This document shows, piece after piece, positions 8,045 through 16,520 of a stretch of DNA of 64,000 bases. The notes beneath the pieces are model-generated. The model had not been told where the DNA came from. It searched no databases and saw only the letters and a program-made list of their open reading frames with translations. Positions within the stretch are counted from its first letter, which is position 1, and every line of letters begins with the position of its first letter. Position numbers and translations under genes: made by a program. Source of the DNA: GCA-2720975 sp964469565 (GTDB lineage: Bacteria; Planctomycetota; UBA1135; GCA-002686595); the NCBI GenBank assembly GCA_964469565.1, contig CAYXZD010000012.1, positions 62,001-126,000 of the forward strand, written 5' to 3'.

Positions 8045-9766
8045 ATGACGCCCATGAAGAACACCCAAGCACTCTACTGCCTTGTGCGGATCTGGCCTGT
8101 GCTGATCTGGGGGTCGAGTTGCGCGCTTCTGCGCACACAAGATCCAGCCCTTCCCACGGCACAAGAGGTGGCAGCGCTACTCGCCCCTAGTGCCCTAGAG
8201 GTCGAGCCGATAGGCGGGTATGGAAGGCCCGTCAGCGGGGCGTCGATCGAGGCTCAAGATTGGTATGACCAGGGTGTGCGCTACACCTACGGATTCAATC
8301 ATGACCAGGCGGCGGCTTGTTTTGCCCGTGCTGCCCTCGCGTCACCGGAAAGCCCAATGGTGTGGTGGGGCTTGGCACACGCCCTCTCGGTGGATATCAA
8401 CGATGCAAGCATTCCTGGTGAGCACGCCATTTGGGGGGTTGCGGCAATTCGAGAAGCCCAACGGCTTTCTCACTTAGCGACTCCACTCGAGCAAGCCCTC
8501 ATCGAAGCAGAAGCCCTCCGCGCAACTCTCGACCCTCCCGGACCTTCCGAGCGGGGACAGTTAGATGCGGCGTATAGCGAGGCGATGGCAGGGGTCTGGG
8601 CGGACGCTAACGATGACGCAGAGATCGGTGTGTTATATGCAGAATCACTGATGCTCATGCAGCCATGGGAATACTGGACGCCTGACTTCGAGCCGATAAA
8701 GCGCGCACCAGAGATTGTCTCGCTTCTTGAACGCTGCATAGAGATTGCTCCTGAACATCCGGGTGCACACCACTTTTATATCCATATGGTGGAGTCGTCG
8801 GGTGCGGCGGAAAAGGGGGTCCCCTCAGCGGACATCTTGGGGAGCCTCGTGCCGGGGAGTGGGCACCTCGTTCACATGCCTTCGCACATCTATGCCAACG
8901 TCGGCCGATATGAGGATGCGGTCGCGGTCAATGAAAAGGCTGTGGCGCTTGATCGCGACTACTTTGCCGCCTATGGCAAGCCCACGTCATACCTTCATTA
9001 CTTTGCACACAATATCCACTTTGTGGTCTTTGGGGCCATGATGGAGGGCCGTAGGGCTCTGGCACTTGAGTATGTGAGCCAACTGGAGAAGCTCATGCCG
9101 GACTCCGCAATCGAGGAGTATGCGGCATTTGTAGACGGTATGAATGCACTGCGACTGCACGTGTACATTCGGTTTGGGATGTGGGAGGAGATCCTAGACC
9201 ACCCAGAATATGCAGAGTTCCGCAAAGCGAGCCGTGCGCTGCATCGGTATGCCAGAACGGTGGCCCTCGCCAACCTAGGTAGAACGGATGAGGCGCGCTT
9301 GGAATTGGCGCGCCTGGATACGGCCATTGCGGCGATTCCACAGCACTGGAGCATCTCATTCAATCCGGCCCAAACCGTTCTCGGTTTGGCACGCCAAGTG
9401 GCCGAGGCGGAGACGTTTTGGCGTGAGGGAAACCCAGCCCGGGCGGTCGAACTATTGAAGGACCTGTGTACGAAAGAGCACAAGCTGGTGTATACCGAGC
9501 CTCCTCCTTGGATGATTCCAATCCGGCATGCGCTGGGAGCCATTCAGCTTGCCAGCGGTGATGCGTCTGGGGCGGAATCGAGTTACAGGGAGGACCTGGC
9601 CAAGCACAAGGGCAATGCCTGGAGTCTGCTCGGCTTGCGGCAGTCGCTTGAGGCTCAAGGGCGGTTGACCGAGGCAGCGGCATTGGTTGAGCGGGTGAAT
9701 GGCGCGTGGGCACGTGCAGATGTCGAGGCACCGGCGAGTTGCTATTGTGGGGTGGCGCTGGAGTAG
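8045..9766 (+). CDS. Exported TPR-repeat protein, probable lipoprotein
   Basis: The ATG at 8045 (or at 8054, MKNTQ) is preferred because it is followed at once by a hydrophobic export signal ending in GSSC. The frame is open upstream to 7928, but that part does not look coding. The 573-residue product has repeated helix pairs, beginning with the YTYGFNHDQAAACFARA unit typical of secreted TPR proteins from Planctomycetes and Bacteroidetes. Conserved MPSHIY and HYFAHNIHF segments lie mid-protein and the later TPR units in the last third. The weak lipobox leaves open whether it is lipidated. No catalytic motif was seen. It lies between the two halves of the nucleoside genes, but a link to them is not shown. 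Confidence 0.72.
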   Translation: MTPMKNTQALYCLVRIWPVLIWGSSCALLRTQDPALPTAQEVAALLAPSALEVEPIGGYGRPVSGASIEAQDWYDQGVRYTYGFNHDQAAACFARAALASPESPMVWWGLAHALSVDINDASIPGEHAIWGVAAIREAQRLSHLATPLEQALIEAEALRATLDPPGPSERGQLDAAYSEAMAGVWADANDDAEIGVLYAESLMLMQPWEYWTPDFEPIKRAPEIVSLLERCIEIAPEHPGAHHFYIHMVESSGAAEKGVPSADILGSLVPGSGHLVHMPSHIYANVGRYEDAVAVNEKAVALDRDYFAAYGKPTSYLHYFAHNIHFVVFGAMMEGRRALALEYVSQLEKLMPDSAIEEYAAFVDGMNALRLHVYIRFGMWEEILDHPEYAEFRKASRALHRYARTVALANLGRTDEARLELARLDTAIAAIPQHWSISFNPAQTVLGLARQVAEAETFWREGNPARAVELLKDLCTKEHKLVYTEPPPWMIPIRHALGAIQLASGDASGAESSYREDLAKHKGNAWSLLGLRQSLEAQGRLTEAAALVERVNGAWARADVEAPASCYCGVALE

Positions 9767-9783
9767 ACCCCTTCGTGGGGGTC
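9766..9783 (+). terminator. Weak hairpin after the TPR gene
   Basis: GACCCC / GGGGTC with the six-base loop TTCGTG begins in the stop codon. There is no T-run, so termination is doubtful. Confidence 0.25.
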
Positions 9784-9842
9784 CGGCAACTTGTGCCTAG
9801 ATCCTCAAGTAGAAGCCAGTGTGTGGAGAGGGCGGAGTGTGC

Positions 9843-9848
9843 TAGAGT
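9843..9848 (+). promoter_or_regulatory. -10-like box just before rpiB
   Basis: TGCTAGAGT contains TAGAGT, nine bases before the ATG at 9858. No good -35 and no Shine-Dalgarno sequence. This is one of the short-leader promoter candidates in the window. Confidence 0.3.
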
Positions 9849-9857
9849 GACGGCCCT

Positions 9858-10637
9858 ATGAGTGAAGTGGTGGATTCTGTACGTGAGGTGGCTAGGCGAG
9901 CCGCTGGACGGGTTCGCGCAAGTGCGGGCCAACCGACCTTTCCAGCCAAAGGGATTCATGTACAGGTTCGTTCCGGTGTCCTCGCTCCGGGTCCCTTACC
10001 GGAAAGGTCCAAGCAGCCCAATCTGGTTGAATTGCAGTGCCTAGAGCGTGTGCCGGATGGGGGAACCTTGGCCGTGGGGATTGGCGCACAGGTGACGCCC
10101 CTTGCCCAAGAGGAGGCCTTTCGGCGTGGCATCACCCTCGTACCTACTGATCCAGGATCGCACAAGGACAGTGCGTTTCGAGTTGCCATTGGCTGCGACC
10201 ATGGCGGCCTCGCCCTCAAGCGTGAAGTCCTTGGAATGCTGAGTGAGATGGGATACTCCACTGTTGATATGGGCACCTGTAGCGAGATGCCCTGCGACTA
10301 TCCGGACTACGCGGCGGCGGTGGCTAGGGAAGTGGGCTCGGGGCGTGCCGCAATGGGGATCGTGATAGATGGCGCAGGAATCGGATCTGCCATGGCGGCC
10401 AACAAGGTCCCCGGAGTGTTAGCCGCCAATTGCTGGGATGCGGCGAGTGCAGCCAACGCCCGCGAGCACAACCATGCAAATGTGCTCTCCCTAGGGGCCG
10501 GCCGCCTCGATTTAGCCCTTACCCACGAGATCATGCAGACTTTTTTTAGCACTCAGCCTGGGGCTGGGCGGCATGAAAGGCGTGCAAAGAAAATTCGGGC
10601 ACTCGACCCCTCTCACCCTTCAGTCGTCACCCATTGA
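9858..10637 (+). CDS. rpiB: RpiB/LacAB-type sugar-phosphate isomerase with a 108-residue N-terminal extension
   Basis: The isomerase domain starts near residue 109 (VAIGCDHGG) and runs through DYPDYA, the IDGAGIGSAMAANK loop and REHNHANVLSLG. RpiB proteins interconvert ribose-5-phosphate and ribulose-5-phosphate. The residue equivalent to the catalytic Cys of the E. coli enzyme is Asp171 here, so the mechanism or substrate may differ. The extension begins with an amphipathic helix (SEVVDSVREVARRAAGRV). It also has a GAQVTPLAQEEAFRRGI segment that resembles TPLARD-type motifs seen in microcompartment-associated enzymes. Such helices often act as encapsulation peptides, but no shell gene is in this window. 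The gene is followed by deoC 50 nt downstream. Confidence 0.87.
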   Translation: MSEVVDSVREVARRAAGRVRASAGQPTFPAKGIHVQVRSGVLAPGPLPERSKQPNLVELQCLERVPDGGTLAVGIGAQVTPLAQEEAFRRGITLVPTDPGSHKDSAFRVAIGCDHGGLALKREVLGMLSEMGYSTVDMGTCSEMPCDYPDYAAAVAREVGSGRAAMGIVIDGAGIGSAMAANKVPGVLAANCWDAASAANAREHNHANVLSLGAGRLDLALTHEIMQTFFSTQPGAGRHERRAKKIRALDPSHPSVVTH

Positions 10638-10687
10638 GCCGGCTGGTGGATTCGATCCACGGAGGCAACATTCGGACCTCGTGACCC

Positions 10688-11581
10688 ATGTGCCCTAAGG
10701 GCAAGACACAAGCCATGACATCAACTTTTGACCCGAACCTGCTTGAAGATGTGCTCGTTGAAATCGGCCAGCAAATCGTTGACCAAGGACTGACCTCGGC
10801 TGAGGCACGGGAACGCCTTGGGTGTTCAACCTTGACCGTTCAGCTCTGTCCCGAAGAACTTGGGCCCATGGTGTCCGCGGGGGCTTGTCGAGTGGGCGGC
10901 TGCGGAGCAGACCCCATGCGAGTGGGCGAGCTCGCCACCTACTTTGACCACACGATACTGAAGGCCGATGCTACCGTGGAGGAGGTCGACCAGCTTTGCC
11001 AGGAAGCGATCACCCACAAGTTTGCCTCAGTGTGCGTCAACGGCTGCTGGGTGCGCCGTTGCGCTGAAGTCTTGGCTGACTGTGAGGTCCTCGTCTGTGC
11101 TGTCATCGGGTTCCCTCTCGGAGCAACCGTGACGGAATCCAAGGTCTTCGAGGCCCAGCGCCTTGTCAGCGATGGGGCCTGTGAAATCGATATGGTGATT
11201 AATGTAGGCGCGCTAAAGTCAGGCGATGACGTTTTTGTCCAAAGCGATATTGCTGCCGTGGCACAAGCCTGCCACGCAGGTGGTGCGCGTCTTAAGGTCA
11301 TTCTTGAGACTTGCCTGCTGACGAACGAGGAGGTCGAACGCGCATCACGCCTGTCCAAGGCGGCAGGTGCGGACTTCGTGAAGACTTCAACCGGGTTTTC
11401 GAAAGGCGGCGCAACGACCGAGCATGTGGCACTCATGCGCAGGACGGTCGGCCCAGTCTTGGGAGTGAAGGCTTCCGGGGGCGTTCGGGACTACGAAACA
11501 GCTCAAGCGATGATAGAGGCTGGCGCTACCCGTATCGGAGCTTCTGCGTCTGTGGAAATCGTCCGTGCGGACGAGAGCTAG
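10688..11581 (+). CDS. deoC: Deoxyribose-phosphate aldolase with N-terminal extension
   Basis: Cleaves 2-deoxyribose-5-phosphate to acetaldehyde and glyceraldehyde-3-phosphate, the last step for deoxynucleosides handled by the genes upstream. The class I aldolase residues are present: Schiff-base Lys232 in VKTSTG, Lys261 in VKASGG and Asp168 in DMVINVG. The barrel begins near residue 85 (YFDHTILK). Residues 1-80 are extra relative to E. coli DeoC: an acidic amphipathic helix (LLEDVLVEIGQQIVDQ), then a TVQLCPEELG linker and a Cys/Gly-rich CRVGGCGAD. A second ATG at 10715 would shorten the leader by nine residues without losing the helix, and no clear ribosome site decides between them. Extensions on both RpiB and DeoC suggest a common targeting role. 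Confidence 0.92.
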   Translation: MCPKGKTQAMTSTFDPNLLEDVLVEIGQQIVDQGLTSAEARERLGCSTLTVQLCPEELGPMVSAGACRVGGCGADPMRVGELATYFDHTILKADATVEEVDQLCQEAITHKFASVCVNGCWVRRCAEVLADCEVLVCAVIGFPLGATVTESKVFEAQRLVSDGACEIDMVINVGALKSGDDVFVQSDIAAVAQACHAGGARLKVILETCLLTNEEVERASRLSKAAGADFVKTSTGFSKGGATTEHVALMRRTVGPVLGVKASGGVRDYETAQAMIEAGATRIGASASVEIVRADES

Positions 11582-11597
11582 TGCAAGTTGGGTGAGG

Positions 11598-11630
11598 CTG
11601 CGGTGCTGGGGGACTTGCCCAACACCGCAG
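11598..11630. terminator. Probable bidirectional terminator hairpin between convergent genes
   Basis: A 13-bp stem, CTGCGGTGCTGGG (11598-11610) against CCCAACACCGCAG (11618-11630), has one non-pairing position and a seven-base loop. It sits between deoC (+) and the membrane protein (-). Only a mild T-rich stretch follows on the + side. Confidence 0.5.
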
Positions 11631-11693
11631 GTTGGTCTTGTCGGTGGGCCTGGGAACCCTCAATGATTCCCGAGGACCATTGAACTCCTAGGT

Positions 11694-12257
11694 CTAGGCT
11701 GCGGGCCAAAAATAGATGAATACGCTGGCCATGCCGAAGGCATACAGGGCGCAGTCAAACCACTCTTTCATGCAGACCTTCCAGGATCCAGCCTTCCAGA
11801 TGGGGGTATGGAGTTCCGCACAGCCATAGGACATGAAGGCAATCGTGCCCGTTACCTTGGCGACAAGTTGCCAATCAGCGCCTGGCCCCAATACAAGCCC
11901 TGCGATCCATGCCACGACACAAGACACAAAGATGTTCATGGTGAACCACTGGCCAAGGCTCTTTCCCATCTGCCAAGGGCCCTTGGGGCAGATGACCAGC
12001 ATTCCTGTTGGGCCCTCCGCCCAGGATCGTTGGAATGCCTCGTCTTTCATTCCCGAAGCATCAGCACAATGCGGAAAACAGTACTGGCCTTCCCCGACTC
12101 CGGCCGACCTCAAGGCATCTCGCACCCCATCCTCGTCGGGGAGCTTGGAGTAGTCTGAATAGTGGTGGGTGGCCACCATCCGCAGTAGGAATGAGAGGAA
12201 AAAGACACAAAGGGATGCCAGCAGGATTGGCAGCCAAAGTTCGGTCAGTGCAACCAT
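11694..12257 (-). CDS. Conserved membrane protein, function unknown
   Basis: A 187-residue protein with an N-terminal transmembrane helix (about 8-28) and two or three more in the C-terminal half (about 105-185). The loop contains HYSDYSKLPDEDGVRDALR, then YCFPHC and GPWQMGKSLGQWF. I recognise this pattern from uncharacterised bacterial membrane proteins with a SDYxKLPDE motif, but it has no assigned function. The start is well supported by an AAGGAG ribosome site at 12264-12269, six bases before the ATG. The PHCAD segment and the Cys/His content of the loop might bind metal, which is speculative. Confidence 0.72.
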   Translation of the reverse strand: MVALTELWLPILLASLCVFFLSFLLRMVATHHYSDYSKLPDEDGVRDALRSAGVGEGQYCFPHCADASGMKDEAFQRSWAEGPTGMLVICPKGPWQMGKSLGQWFTMNIFVSCVVAWIAGLVLGPGADWQLVAKVTGTIAFMSYGCAELHTPIWKAGSWKVCMKEWFDCALYAFGMASVFIYFWPAA

Positions 12258-12263
12258 AGGGTT

Positions 12264-12269
12264 CTCCTT
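12264..12269 (-). promoter_or_regulatory. Ribosome binding site AAGGAG
   Basis: A clear Shine-Dalgarno sequence six bases from the ATG at 12257. It is one of few in a window where most starts have none. Confidence 0.7.
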
Positions 12270-12382
12270 GAATTAGGGCTGCCATGGGAGGATGAAGTCG
12301 CACCGCAGCCTGGATGGGGCAACAGGGCAATCCTAGGTATGGACCTGCCTGCGCACAACGGCGTAGTGGCCCCTCCGCCCTG

Positions 12383-12802
12383 CTATTCGCCGATGAAGTG
12401 CGCCACCAGGTTGCGTGTGTGGGCGATTTCACGGTGCTCTAGGAGATAGATGCCCTGGTAGGTTCCCAGAAGCAAATCACCCTCGCTCATGGGCACCGTC
12501 TCGGAAGTTTGGGTGATGGCGGACCTCAGGTGTGAAGGCATATCATCAGGCCCCTCAGAGGTGTGGCTGTAGGACTGATCGCCGTCCGGAGCGAGGCGTT
12601 CCAGCCACGCTAGGAGATCGGCGCTGGCCGTGGGATCTGCATTCTCTTGAATCACTAGACTGGCAGATGTGTGCATGCAGTAGACCGTACACATCCCCAA
12701 GCGCATGCCCGCACGTGTGGCGATCTCGCGAACAGTGGAGGTGATCTCATAGATACCCCGGCCATTGGTTGCGATTCGAAACTCCTCTTGGTGCTGCCTC
12801 AT
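12383..12802 (-). CDS. yjbQ: YjbQ/UPF0047 family protein
   Basis: A 139-residue single-domain protein of normal family length. The UPF0047 signatures are present: MHTSASLVIQENADP, the DGDQSYSHTSEGPDDMPSHLR segment that supplies the conserved His residues, and GTYQGIYLLEHR near the end. Members are small cytoplasmic trimers, and some have weak thiamine-phosphate synthase activity. The true role is unsettled. A TAGCAT -10-like box ends six bases before the ATG and there is no ribosome site. It is about 125 bp upstream of (in - sense) the membrane-protein gene, with no obvious functional link. Confidence 0.93.
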   Translation of the reverse strand: MRQHQEEFRIATNGRGIYEITSTVREIATRAGMRLGMCTVYCMHTSASLVIQENADPTASADLLAWLERLAPDGDQSYSHTSEGPDDMPSHLRSAITQTSETVPMSEGDLLLGTYQGIYLLEHREIAHTRNLVAHFIGE

Positions 12803-12808
12803 GGGTAC

Positions 12809-12814
12809 ATGCTA
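12809..12814 (-). promoter_or_regulatory. -10-like TAGCAT six bases before yjbQ
   Basis: On the minus strand TAGCAT is followed by GTACCC and then the ATG at 12802. No -35 is recognisable. Another short-leader candidate. Confidence 0.3.
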
Positions 12815-12986
12815 GCGTGAGGCACCCAACGATTCCCCCCAGAAACCAACCCGTCAACCACCACCACACTCATGGCAATATAGTGGCCAATTGACGACCC
12901 ATTGAAGGACCCCGCGCTAATCAATCACCACCGGTTCCACGCCTAAGGTGACGCTGGCGGGACCTTGTAGCCAGTTTAGGGCCCTT

Positions 12987-13481
12987 TTATGGGAGAGATG
13001 CCACGAGGTTCCACTTGAACAGGTGTTGCGCAATCAGAAACTCGTCCGGGGGGCGTTGGGGTCCTGCGAGGAGGTCGGAGCACTGGGGGTGGATTCCGCG
13101 AAGCCCCTGGGCCATACGGACCACGGCGACCACATCGAGGACTCTGTCTCTCAACGCGCGGCCCTCGGGCACCTGAAAAACGAACTCGGCCACCCCTTTT
13201 TCTAGGGAGGCCGGATCAAGTTGCAGCGGTTGTTGGTGGGATACGGAGCGTAGCCGGAACGGCCTCTTGCCACGGACCCAAGTTGGGCGTGCATAAAGAC
13301 CCAAGAGGTGGGTGCCATCGTGGCTGGGCACCTTGAAGTCCGCGACCTTGCTGCGCCGATTGGAGAGTTCCGGGCGCTGAGAGATTACCGCACCACCAGC
13401 CGTTAAGTTGAGCCCCTGCATGCGGTTACGCCAGTAAGACCGGTCCAGGAGGAGAGGGTGGATAGAATTCTGGAACGGCAT
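12987..13481 (-). CDS. Hypothetical protein, possibly a truncated alpha/beta-hydrolase relative
   Basis: A 164-residue open frame from an ATG at 13481 to TAA. The middle (KVADFKVPSHDGTHLLGLYARP and DRVLDVVAVVRMAQGL) resembles the N-terminal part of secreted or cytoplasmic alpha/beta hydrolases, just before the point where a nucleophile elbow would be expected. The frame stops before any GxSxG, so it may be a decayed remnant. Codon use looks coding and there is no better frame on the other strand. It has no signal peptide. Its 5' side is the longest gene-poor gap in the window. Whether it is expressed is unknown. Confidence 0.42.
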   Translation of the reverse strand: MPFQNSIHPLLLDRSYWRNRMQGLNLTAGGAVISQRPELSNRRSKVADFKVPSHDGTHLLGLYARPTWVRGKRPFRLRSVSHQQPLQLDPASLEKGVAEFVFQVPEGRALRDRVLDVVAVVRMAQGLRGIHPQCSDLLAGPQRPPDEFLIAQHLFKWNLVASLP

Positions 13482-13958
13482 AACTGCTAGTCACAGCCAG
13501 GGAAGAGCGCCAGCCGAACGGCGATTTTGTGATTTTTTTTGTTTCCTGCTGTACGGGATCAATCAGATTGCTGCATTCCATGGGGATCCACCCAATACGG
13601 CAATCCAAGGGTCTTCAGTGCGGCTTCTGTGGGGCACAGTCTCAAACTGGGGCTATTGCTGTGTGCGTTGGGGTCTGCGAGCCGGATTAGATCTCGAACC
13701 TGCAGGAACCCAGTTGACCTGAACGGCAAGGGGGACAAGCCCTGCGGGAGTGTCGCCCCAAAAAAGTGCAGGGAACCCGTGCAAAGGTCTTACGGGTTAC
13801 ATGTTCGGTTTCCCTATAGTGGTGCTGCTCCCGGGATGTTTTCCAAGGGGCTAGCAATGTCAGTTTCTTTGCGCAGAAGCCGTTGGGGAGTGCGGGACGG
13901 GCGAGGGCACGTCGGGCAATTCCCTTCAATACCCTGCACCTCCACCCTTCCACGCGTA
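13482..13958. other. 477-bp gene-poor region upstream of the amidohydrolase array
   Basis: No supported gene. The open frame that continues upstream of 13959 to 13539 has low-complexity, non-family translation and I treat it as non-coding. Features seen are a T8 tract at about 13531-13538 and a hairpin AACCCGT (13774-13780) / ACGGGTT (13792-13798) with an 11-base loop. The region probably holds the promoters for the array (+) and for the short gene at 12987-13481 (-), but I cannot point to a confident -35/-10 pair. Confidence 0.5.
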
Positions 13959-15368
13959 ATGCACCTTCCTATCGTATCCACCATAAGCACCTTGCTTATG
14001 AGTGCGGCAAGCGTACTCCCCGAATCCCCCCGACTCCCCTCACCCCACACGGAGACACACCTCAACCCCCAGGCTGAGAGTGTGCGTTCGGATACGGTGT
14101 TGCTGCGCGCCGCGAAGCTCTATTCGCGCCCCGGGGTCGTGCTGGAGAACACAAACATCCTCATTGTTGACGGCACCATCAGGCAGGTGGGCCAAGACGT
14201 CACTGGCCCTGAAGGGGCACAGGTCATCGAGGGTGCCGTCGTCTGTGCGGGCTTTATCGATCCGTGGTCAACCCTTGGGCTAACCCAGGGGGCGATTAGT
14301 GACCGTGCCACTGATGACGCCTCGTTGACCACGGATGGATTCGATCCATATGGCTCTTCCTGGGCAAGGGAGCAGGCCCTTGAAGCTGGTGTCACAGCGG
14401 TTCGCGTGCAGGTGGGCATGACCTCGGGCCATGGCGGAGTGGGTGCGGTGATGAGTACCGAGCCCGGAGAAGATGTTGGCGAACTGGTCGTGCTGGCTGA
14501 CGCAAATGTGGCAGTCGCCATAGGCTTGAACTCCGGTGGCCGCGCTCCCGATGTGTTTTCCCGAATCTCCGCGGTCGACAAGCTCGTCAGCGCGATCGGG
14601 AAGGGAAAGTCCTATGCCATAGCTCAGGCAGGGTACGTTGAGAGCCTCGCTGCCTGGAATGCGGAGTTGGCCGAAGCCGAGGCAAAACTAGCCAAAGACT
14701 TCAAGAAGGCTGAAAAAGATCGAGCGAAGGACTTGGCCAAGGCCAAGGAAGACGGCAAGGAGCTGAAGGAAAAGAAGTACAAAGAGAGCAAGCGTCCCAA
14801 GAAGCCGCGTGAAGATGCTGAAGATGCTGCTATGGCGCGGGTGGCCACTGGAGAGTTGCCCCTCGTTGTGACAATCCATCGAGCCGCAGAGTTGCGTGCC
14901 TTGCTGAAGGGGACCGAACAGTTCAAGCGCCTGCGCCTAGTCATCGCCGGTGGATCCGAAGCTGAATCGGTTGCCGACCAATTGGCTGTGCGAGGAATAC
15001 CTGTCATTGTTCAGCCCATCGCATTCGGCGTGAATCGCCCCGATGAGCTCGATGGACACGACCTGTCCCTCGCGGGCCGCCTAGCAGATGCAGGCGTTCG
15101 AGTTCTACTCGGTAGCGGGGGGGCTGGAGCGCAAGACCTGCCTCTCTTGGCGTGTCAAGCGATTGGTCACGGGCTCGATCGGGATAAGGCCCTCGCGGCG
15201 CTGACGACAGAGGTTGCGCGCACCTTTGACCTATCCACCAGGCTTGGAGCTGTCCGCGCTGGACGCAGGGCCGATCTCTTGGTGCTCGACGGCGAGCCCC
15301 TCGTTCCAACAACTCGGGTGCGATACGTCCTTTCGAACGGACGCGTGCTCGTTTCTCCCCGCGACTAG
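13959..15368 (+). CDS. Array member 1: exported amidohydrolase-like protein without metal ligands
   Basis: The ATG at 13959 is chosen because it is followed by a signal peptide (MHLPIVSTISTLLMSAASV). Upstream in-frame sequence is not protein-like. The product is 469 residues. The small beta-domain (LYSRPGVVLENTNILIVDG) and the C-terminal PA-type signature (TRLGAVRAGRRADLLVLDGEP) mark the amidohydrolase superfamily. Where active members have GxIDxHxH this one has AGFIDPWSTLGL, so both His are gone. A very basic/acidic helical stretch lies at about residues 241-286, rich in K, E and A. After it comes TIHRAAE (about 305), apparently the remains of an HxHRADD motif. A secreted pseudoenzyme, inferred. 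It ends 15 nt before member 2. Confidence 0.8.
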   Translation: MHLPIVSTISTLLMSAASVLPESPRLPSPHTETHLNPQAESVRSDTVLLRAAKLYSRPGVVLENTNILIVDGTIRQVGQDVTGPEGAQVIEGAVVCAGFIDPWSTLGLTQGAISDRATDDASLTTDGFDPYGSSWAREQALEAGVTAVRVQVGMTSGHGGVGAVMSTEPGEDVGELVVLADANVAVAIGLNSGGRAPDVFSRISAVDKLVSAIGKGKSYAIAQAGYVESLAAWNAELAEAEAKLAKDFKKAEKDRAKDLAKAKEDGKELKEKKYKESKRPKKPREDAEDAAMARVATGELPLVVTIHRAAELRALLKGTEQFKRLRLVIAGGSEAESVADQLAVRGIPVIVQPIAFGVNRPDELDGHDLSLAGRLADAGVRVLLGSGGAGAQDLPLLACQAIGHGLDRDKALAALTTEVARTFDLSTRLGAVRAGRRADLLVLDGEPLVPTTRVRYVLSNGRVLVSPRD

Positions 15369-15383
15369 TCAAGGCCGACACCC

Positions 15384-16520
15384 ATGCAAAGACCCATGAG
15401 GATTCCTTTTTTCCCCGCAGTTCTAGCGGCCATCGCCCTAACATCCACCGCAAGTGCCCTGGCTCAGGATAGTCTGGCAATCCGCGCTGAACGGATACAT
15501 GTCGGCGATGGAACTGTGATCACCGATGGCATCGTCCTGTTTGAAAAGGGCGTGATCACAGAGGTGAGCGAGGCAGCATCCTTCTCCCAGGATGTCGTCA
15601 TCATTGAGCATGAAGGCGATCTGAGCCCTGGGCTCTTGGCGCTGCGCGAGCATGCGGGATCTTTAGGCGAGACAAATGATGTGTCACGAGCCGTTATGGA
15701 TGAGGCGGACCTTGCCTTTGCCTACAACGCTAATCACTCCGAGGTGAAAGCGATGCTCGCCGAGGGCATCACTTCATTCGTGCTGGCACCCCGGCCAGGC
15801 TCCCTTGTTGGCGGTCAATGCGCAGTGGTGAAGGCAGGCAAGGGCACGTTGAGTCGTGGTTCAATCTTGGCCATCTGCACGGGGGAGAATGGACTGACAG
15901 CCAATCGATTCCCCACAAGCTTGCAGGGATCTGCGGCCGAACTGGAGCGTCGCTTTTCATGGCCAACGGGAGTGTTTGCCCGTGCAGTGAAGGGTGAGGT
16001 TGCATTGATGTTGGATGTTGGGGGAAACCGCTCTGATATTCAGCGCGCGATTGATTTCGCTCGTCGCCATCAGTTGAAGGGTTGGCTCGTCGGCTCAACG
16101 CGACTTGGATCCATGGCGGACAAGATCCGTGCCGCAGGGCTGGGTGTTGTCATTTCCGGTATTCCCCCGGGATCACATCCGCGGGCGGCGCAAGGGGCAG
16201 TTGCGCTTGAGGAAATGAAAGTTCCCTTTGGGTTTGGACTGAGCACCCCTTTCCATCATCCGGCAAGCATGCGACTTACCGCAGCGACCTGTATTCGCCA
16301 AGGACTCAGTCCCGCTACGGCCCTGAGCGCAATGACTTCAACAGCAGCCTCTATGGCTGGGGTTGGGGACAAGGTCGGCAGAATCAAGAACGGTCTTGCC
16401 GCTGACCTTGTGCTCTGGTCGGGCTCACCCACCGATCCGGGCAGCCGTGTGATGGCTGTCTATGTAGACGGTGAAGTGGCCTATGACGCGGAAAGCAATG
16501 ACGAAGGAGACGACCAGTGA
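15384..16520 (+). CDS. Array member 2: exported amidohydrolase-like protein without metal ligands
   Basis: 378 residues, the shortest member. It starts at ATG 15384 (a second ATG at 15396 is equally compatible with the signal peptide RIPFFPAVLAAIALTSTASALA). The entry to the barrel reads LSPGLLALREHAG, so HxH is absent; LMLDVGGNRSDI (about 207) replaces the second His site. The fold is supported by LAEGITSFVLAPRPGSLVGGQCAVVKAG and by VGDKVGRIKNGLAADLVLWSG near the end. HHPASMRL (late) holds two His at a non-equivalent position. Its end overlaps the GTG of member 3 (GTGA). Likely periplasmic; its role can only be guessed. Confidence 0.8.
   Translation: MQRPMRIPFFPAVLAAIALTSTASALAQDSLAIRAERIHVGDGTVITDGIVLFEKGVITEVSEAASFSQDVVIIEHEGDLSPGLLALREHAGSLGETNDVSRAVMDEADLAFAYNANHSEVKAMLAEGITSFVLAPRPGSLVGGQCAVVKAGKGTLSRGSILAICTGENGLTANRFPTSLQGSAAELERRFSWPTGVFARAVKGEVALMLDVGGNRSDIQRAIDFARRHQLKGWLVGSTRLGSMADKIRAAGLGVVISGIPPGSHPRAAQGAVALEEMKVPFGFGLSTPFHHPASMRLTAATCIRQGLSPATALSAMTSTAASMAGVGDKVGRIKNGLAADLVLWSGSPTDPGSRVMAVYVDGEVAYDAESNDEGDDQ

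Noticed and set aside
12948..13205. 85-residue plus-strand frame overlapping the gene at 12987-13481
   Set aside because: No motif, no start signal; the minus-strand frame has better protein-like composition.
13764..13810. AGTGCAGGGAACCCGT...ACGGGTTAC resembles part of a cobalamin riboswitch
   Set aside because: The GCCCCCGCAACTG core and the rest of the riboswitch fold are absent; only a simple 7-bp hairpin remains.
13539..13958. In-frame N-terminal extension of array member 1
   Set aside because: Low-complexity translation, no start signal; the signal peptide begins exactly at the ATG 13959.
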